From Alphaproteobacteria bacterium (GTDB taxonomy: Bacteria > Pseudomonadota > Alphaproteobacteria > RF32 > CAG-239), in the NCBI GenBank assembly GCA_024408895.1, contig JAKSUO010000010.1, forward strand, positions 1 to 15,312: DNA of 15,312 nt, written 5' to 3'. The stretch's first letter is position 1; each line of letters opens with the position of its first letter. Below the pieces are notes generated by a model. The model did not search any database and was not told where the DNA came from. It was given only the letters and a program-made list of their open reading frames with translations. The translations under genes and the position numbers were made by a program. Shown here piece by piece: positions 1 through 8,029 of the stretch.

Positions 1-555
1 CAATATGGATGCAGTAATCAACGGAATTGACTCTACTGTTGCACACACATCACGAATGGCATATATTTTTTTATCGGCCGGTGCCAGTTCTCCGGTTTGC
101 CCAATAATCGCACAACCGACATCTTTCACCGTGCGGCGAAATACATCATTAGCCGGCTGTGTATCATAATTCGGAATGGCTTCCAGCTTATCAACAGTTC
201 CTCCTGTGTGTCCGAGTCCTCTCCCTGAAATCATCGGTACATATACATCGCATGCTGCTAAAATCGGCGCAACCATCAAGCTGGCTTTATCCCCTACACC
301 GCCGCTGGAATGTTTATCCACAATAGGTTTGTCTAAACCTTTCCAACTCAAGACATTTCCAGAATCTCGCATAGCCAAAGTTAAATCTGTTGTTTCACGA
401 TTATTCAAACCGTTTAAGTATATGGCCATTGTTAATGCCGCCACTTGAGAATCGGCAATTTCACCGGACTTAATACCGGCAATAAAATCCCGAATTTCCT
501 TCGTTGAAAGTTCATTTTTATCGCGTTTACGGCCAATAATTTCCTGTGGTAACAT
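1..555 (-). CDS. deoA: Thymidine phosphorylase, N-terminal 185 residues (3' end beyond the window)
   Basis: Splits thymidine (and deoxyuridine) with phosphate into the base and 2-deoxyribose-1-phosphate in the cytosol. The frame is open from the ATG at 553-555 to the left edge with no stop, so the C-terminal half or more is missing. Visible family motifs are KHSSGGVGDK at residues 81-90 (phosphate-binding Gly-rich loop), SGRGLGHTGGTVDKLE at 110-125, and YAIRDV around 165-170 followed by ITASIL at 180-185; Arg168 and Ser183 match the pyrimidine-contacting residues of the family. The start is supported by an AGGAGG-type ribosome binding site (562-568) that lies inside the last codons of punA, two bases away. 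It is the last visible gene of the cdd-punA-deoA salvage operon. The related pyrimidine-nucleoside phosphorylase (pdp) shares the same motifs, so substrate breadth is less certain than the family. Confidence 0.93.
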   Translation of the reverse strand, partial: MLPQEIIGRKRDKNELSTKEIRDFIAGIKSGEIADSQVAALTMAIYLNGLNNRETTDLTLAMRDSGNVLSWKGLDKPIVDKHSSGGVGDKASLMVAPILAACDVYVPMISGRGLGHTGGTVDKLEAIPNYDTQPANDVFRRTVKDVGCAIIGQTGELAPADKKIYAIRDVCATVESIPLITASIL

Positions 556-557
556 AA

Positions 558-1355
558 TTATTCCTCCTCTAAAAATTTCTGTATTAAAATTCCCATTTTC
601 TCAATAGATTCTGCAACTGTTATAATAACATCTTCATGCGTTTGCACCGTATCAGTCAGCCCTGCACCCAAATTTGAAATCACAGATATACCTAATACTT
701 TAATTCCCAAATAAACGGCAGAGATAGCTTCAGGCACGGTTGACATACCAACTGCGTCGGCACCGAACTGCCTAAACAAGCGCACTTCACTCGGTGTCTC
801 ATAATTAGGACCCAACACCATAATATAGACACCTTCATAGAGTTTGATATTTGTTTTTTCAGACACTTTGCACATTTTGCGCCGCATTTCGCGGCTATAT
901 GTTTCGCTCATATCAGGGAATCGCGGCGTTTCTTGAAAGCCAATCAATGGGTTTTGCCCGCTGAAATTTATATGATCTTTAATCAGCATTAAACTTCCGG
1001 CCGGCATATTTACATCAAGTGAACCGGCAGCATTGGTAATAATCATTTGTCTGACGCCAAGTTTGTATAAAATATCTGTCACACCGGCGATAACTTTAGG
1101 AGCAATACCCTCATACAGATGGAATCGTCCTTGTAAGCATATCACTTTGTGGTTGCCCAACTGTCCTATATAAAAACATCCCGGATGTCCGACAACCGTT
1201 GTATGCGGAAAATCCGGAATATCTGTATATTGAATAACTATCGGATTTTCAATTGCGGCTGACAGCAATCCCAGACCGGAACCCAATACGATTGCGGTAT
1301 CCGGCTCAAAATTACCGATTTTTTGTCGCAAATAATCAAGAGATCTTTCCAACAT
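558..1355 (-). CDS. punA: Purine nucleoside phosphorylase (trimeric, 6-oxopurine type)
   Basis: Phosphorolyses inosine, guanosine and their deoxy forms to base plus (deoxy)ribose-1-phosphate. It is 265 residues long, normal for the trimeric NP-II class. Motifs in order: GSGLG (25-29) and GRFHLYEG (76-83) for phosphate, TNAAGSL (107-113), GPNYETPSE (182-190) with the Glu that binds the base, GMSTVPE (203-209), and SNLGAG (227-232). Asn228 at the base-recognition position, rather than Asp, favours PNP over methylthioadenosine phosphorylase. I use the ATG at 1353-1355 rather than the upstream in-frame ATG at 1418: it starts one base after the cdd stop, has AAAGGA at 1364-1369 at good spacing, and gives the usual N-terminus, whereas the longer form would add 21 residues overlapping cdd. 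Second gene of the salvage operon. Confidence 0.95.
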   Translation of the reverse strand: MLERSLDYLRQKIGNFEPDTAIVLGSGLGLLSAAIENPIVIQYTDIPDFPHTTVVGHPGCFYIGQLGNHKVICLQGRFHLYEGIAPKVIAGVTDILYKLGVRQMIITNAAGSLDVNMPAGSLMLIKDHINFSGQNPLIGFQETPRFPDMSETYSREMRRKMCKVSEKTNIKLYEGVYIMVLGPNYETPSEVRLFRQFGADAVGMSTVPEAISAVYLGIKVLGISVISNLGAGLTDTVQTHEDVIITVAESIEKMGILIQKFLEEE

Positions 1356-1356
1356 T

Positions 1357-1749
1357 TTATAAATCCTTTGCTGAAAATTTGTGCGGCAACAAATAGCGAA
1401 GTTTGTATTTATGAACAATTTTGTTTAAATCAGCACTATATATGACTGTATTTCCGGAAGAAAATTCTGCAATTTTTTGCAAACAATTTCCGCAAGGCAA
1501 TATTTCATCGGCATCCGCCATAATTAAAATTTCACTGATTTTATCATCTCCGCCGCATATCATTGCCGAGACGGCTCCAGCTTCAGCACACGTTCCGCAA
1601 GGATAAGAAGCATTTTCCACATTACAACCGCTGTAAAAATTTCCGTTGGCAGTTAAAATTGCTGCTCCAACTTTAAATTCTGAATAAGGCGCATACGCAT
1701 TTTCGCGTGCCTTTTGCGCTAAATTATACAGTTTTTGCTCATTATTCAT
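1357..1749 (-). CDS. cdd: Cytidine deaminase (homotetrameric zinc type)
   Basis: Hydrolytic deamination of cytidine and deoxycytidine to (deoxy)uridine, feeding the downstream nucleoside phosphorylases. The 130-residue length fits the short tetrameric class. The sequence shows NVENASYP (43-50), the catalytic motif CAE at 54-56 (zinc ligand Cys54, proton-shuttling Glu56) and PCGNC at 85-89 (zinc ligands Cys86 and Cys89), with the usual LLPHKF near the C-terminus. The Arg that commonly follows the CAE motif is Ala here (CAEAGA), a variant I associate with alphaproteobacterial enzymes. The ATG is preceded by AAGGAG at 1755-1760. It is the first gene of a minus-strand operon; punA starts one base after its stop. 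Divergent to the AsmA-family gene. Confidence 0.95.
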   Translation of the reverse strand: MNNEQKLYNLAQKARENAYAPYSEFKVGAAILTANGNFYSGCNVENASYPCGTCAEAGAVSAMICGGDDKISEILIMADADEILPCGNCLQKIAEFSSGNTVIYSADLNKIVHKYKLRYLLPHKFSAKDL

Positions 1750-1784
1750 TTTTACTCCTTGTCTTGTAAAAAAAATATTGATTT

Positions 1785-1825
1785 ATTTTATGAATATTAT
1801 ACATTAAAAGTCAATTTTATCTTAA
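1785..1825 (-). promoter_or_regulatory. Candidate sigma70 promoter(s) for the cdd-punA-deoA operon
   Basis: Two overlapping candidates read toward cdd. One is TTGACT (1809-1814) with an 18-base spacer to TAAAAT (1785-1790). The other is TTAAGA (1820-1825) with an 18-base spacer to a perfect TATAAT (1796-1801). The region is very AT-rich, so either could be chance, but it lies just upstream of the first gene of the operon. No comparably good promoter toward the AsmA gene was found. Confidence 0.4.
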
Positions 1826-1832
1826 AATCAAT

Positions 1833-1838
1833 GAGGAG
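1833..1838 (+). promoter_or_regulatory. Ribosome binding site deciding a TTG start for the AsmA-family gene
   Basis: GAGGAG seven bases before TTG at 1846. The nearby ATG at 1831 overlaps this site and has no Shine-Dalgarno sequence of its own. The TTG gives a protein that begins with two lysines and then a transmembrane helix, as expected of AsmA proteins. Confidence 0.6.
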
Positions 1839-1845
1839 AAACGCG

Positions 1846-4800
1846 TTGATAAAGAAAATAATTTTAATATCTTTAGGTGTTATTGTTCTGATTATTGGTG
1901 GCTTGGCGGTTTATGTATCCAATATGGATTGGAACGCCCACAAAGAAAGCATTGCCGCCGAAATTTCAAGTATGATTGGGGAAAAGGTTGAATTTTCCGG
2001 TGACTTGAATGTTTCATTATTGCCACATCCGCGTATGTTGGCTAAAGAGATTACAATTATTAATCCGACAACTTCACAAAAGTTGGAAACGGAAGTTTCT
2101 CTGCGCTCGGTTTTGAAGAAAACTCCTGATATTAAATCACTCACCTTAAATAATGTGGAAGTATGGATAAGTGCGGATAAAGACGGAAAAACTAACTGGC
2201 ATCAAGAGGGTGAGCCGCAGTTTATTAACGATGCTTATCAATCGCAATTGCAAAATTTCATCTTAAAAAACTCTATTATTCACATTATTAATCCAAAATA
2301 TAATATCAATGCTGATTTCGCCAGTCCGAGTATGGATATTAAAACGGAAAGTCTTGCCGGTCCGTACACCATCAACGGCAGTTTTACTAAAGATAACGAA
2401 TTGTTTGGTATTTCTTTAAGTGTCAGCAGTTTATCTCAACTGGATGATGTGTCCTTAAACTTTATTATCATGCACCAACGTACCAGCAGCTTTTTACGTT
2501 ATGATGGTTCATATAATTTTAAATCCGATAATTTTTCGGGTGATTTTAGCGGTAATTCCGAGAATCCGGCAACTTTTGCCAATATTCTGCTCAATCAGGA
2601 AATATTCACCGATAAATATAACAAGCCTTTGCTCTTTTCCGTTGCCGCAACATCGGCTGAAAAATATTTTAATCTTTCACATTTTGTTGTGAAGTTGGAT
2701 GACTTTATTGAAGGTGCCGGCGACATTAATATTCCGTATGAAGGAACAGACGGAAACAAACCGGTTATTGATATCAAATATCAATTTGTAACTTTGGATG
2801 TACAGCCATTAATGATTTTTCTCCGCTCAAAAATGCAAGAATATCAAAAGGAAACAAAATATCAGCCGAGTACTGATTATGATGCCGTTATTGACATAAC
2901 TTCCGAACATTTAACATACAGCAAAGAGCCTACGGGATTTGCCGAACACGTCAGCGCTAAAGGCACATGGAAAGACAATGTGTTAAGTGTGGATGAATTT
3001 TATGCGGCATGTCAGGGAGATATTATCTTAACCATGTCCGGCAGTCTGAGCGAAGAAAATTCTTTGCCTTATTACTACGCAAAAGTAAGCATGGAAGGAG
3101 AAAACTTTTTGAATTTGATTAATTCGGTTGATTCTTCGTTTAAATCTCCATTGCAATCTTCTTATCGTAACGGGAAAATCTCTTTTGATTTGTATGGCGA
3201 TGCCAAAACTGCGACCTTAGGAAATATGTATCTTTCAATGGATAAAGTGAATGCCGTAGCGGCAATTGGTGTTGCGTTAGATAAAAAATCGTATGAAATC
3301 AGTTTTAAAACCGATAAAATCAACTTGGATAACTATCTGCTAAATTCAACCGATGCTATGGGAATTAAAGAGATTTTAAGCACTGATTCCTCTCGTCTTT
3401 CGTGGTTGGCTGACACCGATTTGAAATTGCAATTTGAAGCGAATGAGGCAACATTCCGCACCGTGCAAATAGAAAAAGCCGTTCTCAATGCGGAATTTAA
3501 TAATGGCGTGTTGAAATTACAAAAAGCACAGGGTGAAAACATTGCAGATGCACGAGTTTCCCTTTCCGGCACAATTAACGGAATTGGTACACCAAACATA
3601 AGTTTTGAAAACACTGAATACGAATTATCGGGAAAAAGCATCAAGCATTTCTTAAAAAAATTAGAAATTCCTTTTCCTAATTTACCATTGTTTGCACAAA
3701 GCACTGTTTCTTCAAAAGGAACATTTTCAAGTGATTTAACCAAAACACAAATAGATACAAAAAATATTGTAGATGATGTTCATTTTAATTATAAAGGTTC
3801 TATTGAAACAAAGGATGCTCAAACCTCATTTAACGGTGATGTTGACATCAAAGGAACAAACTTTGAGCATTTAATGGATTTAATTGACGTACCAAATAGC
3901 CGCACCTCTCTTAAAAACACTTTCAACGGAACGTTCAAAATCAGCGGCAACGAAAAAGATTTGACATTGTCTGATGCCGAATTGCAAATAGGTGCTTCTA
4001 AATATATCGGCACTATGCAAATAAAATACGGCAGTGATAAAAAGTATGGTATTCAAGCGCAAATAAATACAAACGAGTTGGCTTTGGAAAATCTTATATA
4101 CACCCAAAACGTAAAAATCCAACGTAAAGATGATCTTTTTGATGATAATTTTATAGCTCGGCCAACAATTAGTCGTGATATGATAGATTATGATGCCTAC
4201 CGCAAAGTAAATTTTGATATAGTCTTGAACGCGGATCAAGCCGTTTATAAAAATCAAAAATTGCAAGCATTAAGCACCCATATAACAAATGAACACAGTG
4301 TATTAAAATTAAACGACTTGCATTTTGTTAAAAACGGTTCTGACAGCAAAGCCGATATTGAAATCAATTATTCACAAGACCCCGTAGCTAAAGGCTCTCT
4401 GTATGTCAGCATAATAAATATTTCCGGTGTCGGTGGTAAAATTTATGGTGTAGAAAACGGTTTTATCCAGATAAAAACCGATTTTGAAACACCGGCGATT
4501 TCTTTGGAAAACGCAATTAACGGAATATCCGGCACTATATCTTTCAATGCCGGTCCGATAACGATAAAAGGCCTTAATTTTGCCGCTATCAGCGATGATT
4601 TGGCCACACGCACCCATTCTCAAGGTGTTTTCCAAATGGTGCGTGATAATCTTCAATCCGGAACGGAAATATTCACTTTACTCACCGGCAACGCCGATAT
4701 GCAAAACGGTACCGTAACGCTTAAAGATGTTAAGATGAATAATGATGATGTTGAATTAAATCTCGGTGGCAAAATCAGTATCGGTGATTGGAAAATGAAT

Positions 4801-6054
4801 GTGGATATCGGTGCCAAATATCTAAAAATCACGGATATACCGGAATTTTCTTTTTCTTTAACAGGTATGATTAACAAACCTGTTTTGGATATCAATGTTG
4901 AAAACATTGTCAAAAAATATGACAGTCACTGGGAAAAAGTTGAAAAAGAAGAAAAAGCCAAAAAAGATGAAGAACAACGTTCTTTGCAAGAACAAATGCA
5001 GAATGCTCAAAAGAAAACATTTACCGCTGAAGATAAAGTTTCTGAAGCTCTTTTGGTTATTGACCAATATTCACAAAAAACGACTTCGCAAACCACTTTG
5101 GTTCGTTATCAAGGCAAAACAGATCGCCTCAATTTAATCAGCCAAAAAATTGATTCTATGCAAAGTTTGGCGCGTTTGAATGATTATACCGCAAATGATA
5201 TTCAACAAATAGAAACGTCCTGTTTGGAAATTACGTCCGAAGTTGAAGAAATATTGAATGATGCTTATAACATATATATCAGCGATATGAACAGTCGTTT
5301 TCAAACAATTAAAGATACGGCTGACCAACTTAATAGTGACAATGAAAAGCTCTATAATGATTATCAAAAAATGCTGCAAAACGACTTTGATGAACTCTTA
5401 AAAATTGACGCTTCTCAACATTTGGTAAACAACACCAATCTTAAATTGCAACAAGGTGAAATTGCCAACTATAACAGCAAACTGATAGATATGTATGATG
5501 CGGTGATAAATAAGACACAGGAAGTGGAAACGTTGATTACCTCTGAAGATAAAGAAGTGGCGCTAATTGAGCTAAAAGAGCGTGTAACAGAAATGAAGAA
5601 TGCTTATAACGACATGAAACGTGTCAGTGAAAAATCTGAAAAAATGTTACTTGATATTATCAATGAACAACGCAGATTCTATGAATCTCAACAGGCTGTG
5701 CGTGCTCAGAAAAAAGCCCAAGAACAAAAAGAACTAAAGGAAAATAAAGATAATCTTTTAATATCTGATGTTCCGGCAAAAAGCTCGGATAATTCCACAT
5801 CTTCATCTGAAAACACGGATAATCGGCCGTCTGACGCAGTATCACAGCAGGACAATAACGGTGAAACAAAGCCTTTAACAAAAGAACCTTTATTAAAGGT
5901 TATATCCGGCGGGGACAGTGTGGAAAAAGTCAGCGGGACTATCAGCAAATCTTATGACGAAAGCACGGCTCCCGTTGCCAAATCGTCCAGCGGTCTGCTT
6001 AAACCTATTGATGGCGAAGTACAAAAGGTTGGCGGTACAATAACTGTTAAATAG
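1846..6054 (+). CDS. AsmA-family envelope protein with long coiled-coil C-terminal extension
   Basis: A very large (about 1,402 residues) inner-membrane-anchored, mostly periplasmic protein. Residues 5-24 form one hydrophobic helix after two lysines, the usual AsmA anchor. About 1,000 residues follow with the alternating beta-strand character of AsmA/TamB-like proteins, a family proposed to span the envelope and carry phospholipid or assist outer-membrane assembly. The AsmA C-terminal signature is visible as NGISGTISFNAGPITIKGLN (from about residue 890) and NGTVTLKDVKMNNDDVELN (from about 955). After it, residues about 1025-1295 are charged, Lys/Glu/Gln-rich and probably helical coiled coil. 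The tail (about 1296-1402) is Ser/Asn/Asp-rich low complexity and ends with two related motifs, VEKVSGTI (1359) and VQKVGGTI (1392). The start is TTG 1846; ATG 1831 or further upstream would also be in frame. The specific paralogue and its cargo are not recognised. Confidence 0.88.
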   Translation: MIKKIILISLGVIVLIIGGLAVYVSNMDWNAHKESIAAEISSMIGEKVEFSGDLNVSLLPHPRMLAKEITIINPTTSQKLETEVSLRSVLKKTPDIKSLTLNNVEVWISADKDGKTNWHQEGEPQFINDAYQSQLQNFILKNSIIHIINPKYNINADFASPSMDIKTESLAGPYTINGSFTKDNELFGISLSVSSLSQLDDVSLNFIIMHQRTSSFLRYDGSYNFKSDNFSGDFSGNSENPATFANILLNQEIFTDKYNKPLLFSVAATSAEKYFNLSHFVVKLDDFIEGAGDINIPYEGTDGNKPVIDIKYQFVTLDVQPLMIFLRSKMQEYQKETKYQPSTDYDAVIDITSEHLTYSKEPTGFAEHVSAKGTWKDNVLSVDEFYAACQGDIILTMSGSLSEENSLPYYYAKVSMEGENFLNLINSVDSSFKSPLQSSYRNGKISFDLYGDAKTATLGNMYLSMDKVNAVAAIGVALDKKSYEISFKTDKINLDNYLLNSTDAMGIKEILSTDSSRLSWLADTDLKLQFEANEATFRTVQIEKAVLNAEFNNGVLKLQKAQGENIADARVSLSGTINGIGTPNISFENTEYELSGKSIKHFLKKLEIPFPNLPLFAQSTVSSKGTFSSDLTKTQIDTKNIVDDVHFNYKGSIETKDAQTSFNGDVDIKGTNFEHLMDLIDVPNSRTSLKNTFNGTFKISGNEKDLTLSDAELQIGASKYIGTMQIKYGSDKKYGIQAQINTNELALENLIYTQNVKIQRKDDLFDDNFIARPTISRDMIDYDAYRKVNFDIVLNADQAVYKNQKLQALSTHITNEHSVLKLNDLHFVKNGSDSKADIEINYSQDPVAKGSLYVSIINISGVGGKIYGVENGFIQIKTDFETPAISLENAINGISGTISFNAGPITIKGLNFAAISDDLATRTHSQGVFQMVRDNLQSGTEIFTLLTGNADMQNGTVTLKDVKMNNDDVELNLGGKISIGDWKMNVDIGAKYLKITDIPEFSFSLTGMINKPVLDINVENIVKKYDSHWEKVEKEEKAKKDEEQRSLQEQMQNAQKKTFTAEDKVSEALLVIDQYSQKTTSQTTLVRYQGKTDRLNLISQKIDSMQSLARLNDYTANDIQQIETSCLEITSEVEEILNDAYNIYISDMNSRFQTIKDTADQLNSDNEKLYNDYQKMLQNDFDELLKIDASQHLVNNTNLKLQQGEIANYNSKLIDMYDAVINKTQEVETLITSEDKEVALIELKERVTEMKNAYNDMKRVSEKSEKMLLDIINEQRRFYESQQAVRAQKKAQEQKELKENKDNLLISDVPAKSSDNSTSSSENTDNRPSDAVSQQDNNGETKPLTKEPLLKVISGGDSVEKVSGTISKSYDESTAPVAKSSSGLLKPIDGEVQKVGGTITVK

Positions 6055-6067
6055 TTTGTTGTTTCTG

Positions 6068-6095
6068 TTGTTTATTTTTTATAAGCAAATATAAT
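6068..6095 (+). promoter_or_regulatory. Candidate promoter for galU
   Basis: TTGTTT (6068-6073), 16-base spacer, perfect TATAAT (6090-6095), about 32 bases before the galU start. It lies in the 73-base gap after the AsmA gene, so galU may be transcribed independently of it. Confidence 0.45.
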
Positions 6096-6127
6096 ATAGT
6101 CATAATAGATAATTATGGAGGTTTAAA

Positions 6128-7018
6128 ATGAAAAGAAGACCGGAAGTTTGCATTTTACCGGTTGCCGGATTGTCAACACGCAATCTGCCGACAACAAAAG
6201 TTTTGCATAAAGGCTTTATGACGCTTGATAATAAACCTGTTATTCAATATGCCGTAGATAGCTGCGCCGAAGCCGGAATTAAGGAAATTGTATTCATATA
6301 CAGCGATGATGCTTGCAAGCATATGTTTGAAAAATATTATTCTCCCCTGCCTTCTTTGGAAAAGCATTTAGCGGAAAAAAATAAAATTGATTTACTTGAA
6401 GTTGTTCGTAAAATCATTCCGGAAGGTATGAAATTTTCTTTTGCCTGCCAAAACGAGCCAAAGGGAAATGGTCACGCTATTTTAATGGCAAAAGATATTG
6501 TCGGTGAGCGTGATTTTGCCGTTATGTGGGTTGATGACGTGTATATTAATTCTAATGGTTCCGGTATTTTGAAACAACTTTGCGATGTTTATGAACAAAC
6601 AGGCGGCATTGTGGAAAATATTATGGAGTGTCCGCGTGAGGAAATGGTGCGTTACGGCGCGCTTGTTGGTGCTAAACGAGAAGGCAATGTTGTGCGCGCG
6701 ACAGGGCTGGTTGAAAAGCCGAAATTAGAAGAAGTTCCTTCCAACTACGCTTCAATGGGACCATATATTATTCCAAACGAAGTTATGAGCCTATTACCGC
6801 AAGTTACTAAAGGATCTAACGGCGAAATAAACTTAACCGACGGCTTAAATTTGGCGGCGCAAAAAGGTATGCCGATATATGGTGTTCTCGCCAACTGTAA
6901 ACGTTTTGATTGCGGCACAAATGCCGACTTGCAAAAGGCAAATATTGAACTGAGCCTGATAAACAGCAAAAAATTGCGTGATTTTACACGAAAAGTTTTA
7001 GCCGAATTGCCGAATTGA
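6128..7018 (+). CDS. galU: UTP-glucose-1-phosphate uridylyltransferase (GalU), divergent
   Basis: Makes UDP-glucose from UTP and glucose-1-phosphate in the cytosol, the precursor for glycans and for the downstream ugd product. Its 296 residues match family length. The nucleotide loop is PVAGLSTRNLPTTK (11-24), where Ser replaces the Gly of the usual GLGTR. HKGFMTL (27-33) replaces the usual PKEMLPL but keeps the Lys (28). Other family landmarks are present: WVDDV (134-138) with the metal and sugar-phosphate Asp pair, VEKPK (195-199), GEINLTDG (232-239) and FDCGTN (260-265). A strong GGAGG at 6119-6122 precedes the ATG. The gene follows the AsmA gene and ends before a clear terminator. The altered loop leaves open another nucleotidyltransferase specificity, but GalU fits best. 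Confidence 0.85.
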   Translation: MKRRPEVCILPVAGLSTRNLPTTKVLHKGFMTLDNKPVIQYAVDSCAEAGIKEIVFIYSDDACKHMFEKYYSPLPSLEKHLAEKNKIDLLEVVRKIIPEGMKFSFACQNEPKGNGHAILMAKDIVGERDFAVMWVDDVYINSNGSGILKQLCDVYEQTGGIVENIMECPREEMVRYGALVGAKREGNVVRATGLVEKPKLEEVPSNYASMGPYIIPNEVMSLLPQVTKGSNGEINLTDGLNLAAQKGMPIYGVLANCKRFDCGTNADLQKANIELSLINSKKLRDFTRKVLAELPN

Positions 7019-7045
7019 TAGATTTATAATAAAGTGAAAGAACAT

Positions 7046-7081
7046 AAAAAAAGAGCAAGAGTTATACTTCTTGCTTTTTTT
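7046..7081. terminator. Rho-independent terminator between convergent galU and fmt
   Basis: AGCAAGA (7054-7060) pairs with TCTTGCT (7069-7075) around an 8-base loop. The stem is extended by an A-run on the left and a T-run on the right, giving a U-tract on either strand. It can therefore stop both galU and the oppositely transcribed ppiD-fmt transcript. Confidence 0.85.
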
Positions 7082-7117
7082 ATATTGGAACACAAAATAT
7101 TCTTCAGCTTCGTAAAA

Positions 7118-8029
7118 TTATACTAATTTTGTTCCAATCGCAAATTCATATCCGCGCAACAATTCTTCAATACTCATAGCACGCTTGCCTTGCCTTTGGA
7201 TTTCGGTAACTTGCAAACTGCCCCCGTTAGCCGCGATTATCAGTTTGCCGTCACAACACAAAATTTCACCGGCAACACCGGTATTTTCTGTTTTTACTGC
7301 CGCTAAAATTTTAAACCTCTCGCCGTTATATTCAAAAAACATTCCGGGATAAGGACTAAAAGCACGAATTTTATTATACAAATCCACAATCGGCAGATTA
7401 AAATTTATTTTACACTCATTTTTATCAATTTTCGGAGCATAACAACTCAGCTCTTCGTTCTGCATCTGTGGCGGATACTTTTTCACATCAGCCAAAACAT
7501 CCGAGATTAAATCTGCTCCGAGTTCCGCCATTTCATCATGCAAGCCCCCTCCAGTCATTGTGTCGGTTATTTGTATAAGGCCTTTATGCAACATATCTCC
7601 TGTATCCAAACCCTCAGCAACTTGCATAATCGTAACACCGCCTTTTGTATCGCCGGCTTCAATACAACGTTGGATTGGTGCTGCACCGCGCCAACGTGGC
7701 AATAATGACGCATGAATATTCAAACATCCCAACGGATACGCTTTCAAAATCGGCAATGGCAGAATTAAACCATAAGCGGCAACCACAGCAACATCTGCTT
7801 TGAGCTCTGCAAATTTTTGCTGTTCCTGTTCGTTACGCAAAGTTTTCGGCGTGCGTACTTCTATGTGGTTTTGTTCGGCAACCAGATGCACCGGCGTTTT
7901 GCTGAGCTTGTTACCGCGGCCGGCAATTTTCGGTTCACGCGTGTAAACGCACACAACTTCATGTTCTTTGATTAAGCGTGTGAGCGCCGGCACAGCAAAG
8001 TCCGGCGTTCCCATAAATACGACTTTCAT
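7118..8029 (-). CDS. fmt: Methionyl-tRNA formyltransferase
   Basis: Transfers the formyl group from 10-formyltetrahydrofolate to methionyl-initiator-tRNA, for translation initiation. It has 303 residues, close to the usual 310-315. The N-terminal catalytic domain shows FMGTPDFAVP (5-14), the active-site segment NIHASLLPRWRGAAPIQ (104-120) with Asn104 and His106, and EGLDTGDM (139-146) with the catalytic Asp142. The C-terminal tRNA-binding domain begins near residue 200 and carries the family segment IRAFSPYPG. The start codon shares one base with the ppiD stop (TAATG) and I see no convincing ribosome binding site, so translation is probably coupled to ppiD. The usual partner def (peptide deformylase) is not adjacent. 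Confidence 0.97.
   Translation of the reverse strand: MKVVFMGTPDFAVPALTRLIKEHEVVCVYTREPKIAGRGNKLSKTPVHLVAEQNHIEVRTPKTLRNEQEQQKFAELKADVAVVAAYGLILPLPILKAYPLGCLNIHASLLPRWRGAAPIQRCIEAGDTKGGVTIMQVAEGLDTGDMLHKGLIQITDTMTGGGLHDEMAELGADLISDVLADVKKYPPQMQNEELSCYAPKIDKNECKINFNLPIVDLYNKIRAFSPYPGMFFEYNGERFKILAAVKTENTGVAGEILCCDGKLIIAANGGSLQVTEIQRQGKRAMSIEELLRGYEFAIGTKLV

Noticed and set aside
1421..1606. 61-codon plus-strand frame antisense to cdd
   Set aside because: The cdd frame on the other strand has complete catalytic motifs; this one has none.
3333..4266. Several 60-136 codon minus-strand frames inside the AsmA gene
   Set aside because: Explained by codon bias of the strongly supported plus-strand gene; none shows a domain or start signal.
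4895..5137. Lys-rich 80-codon plus-strand frame
   Set aside because: Out-of-frame reading of the charged coiled-coil part of the AsmA gene; the lysine runs come from A-rich codons.
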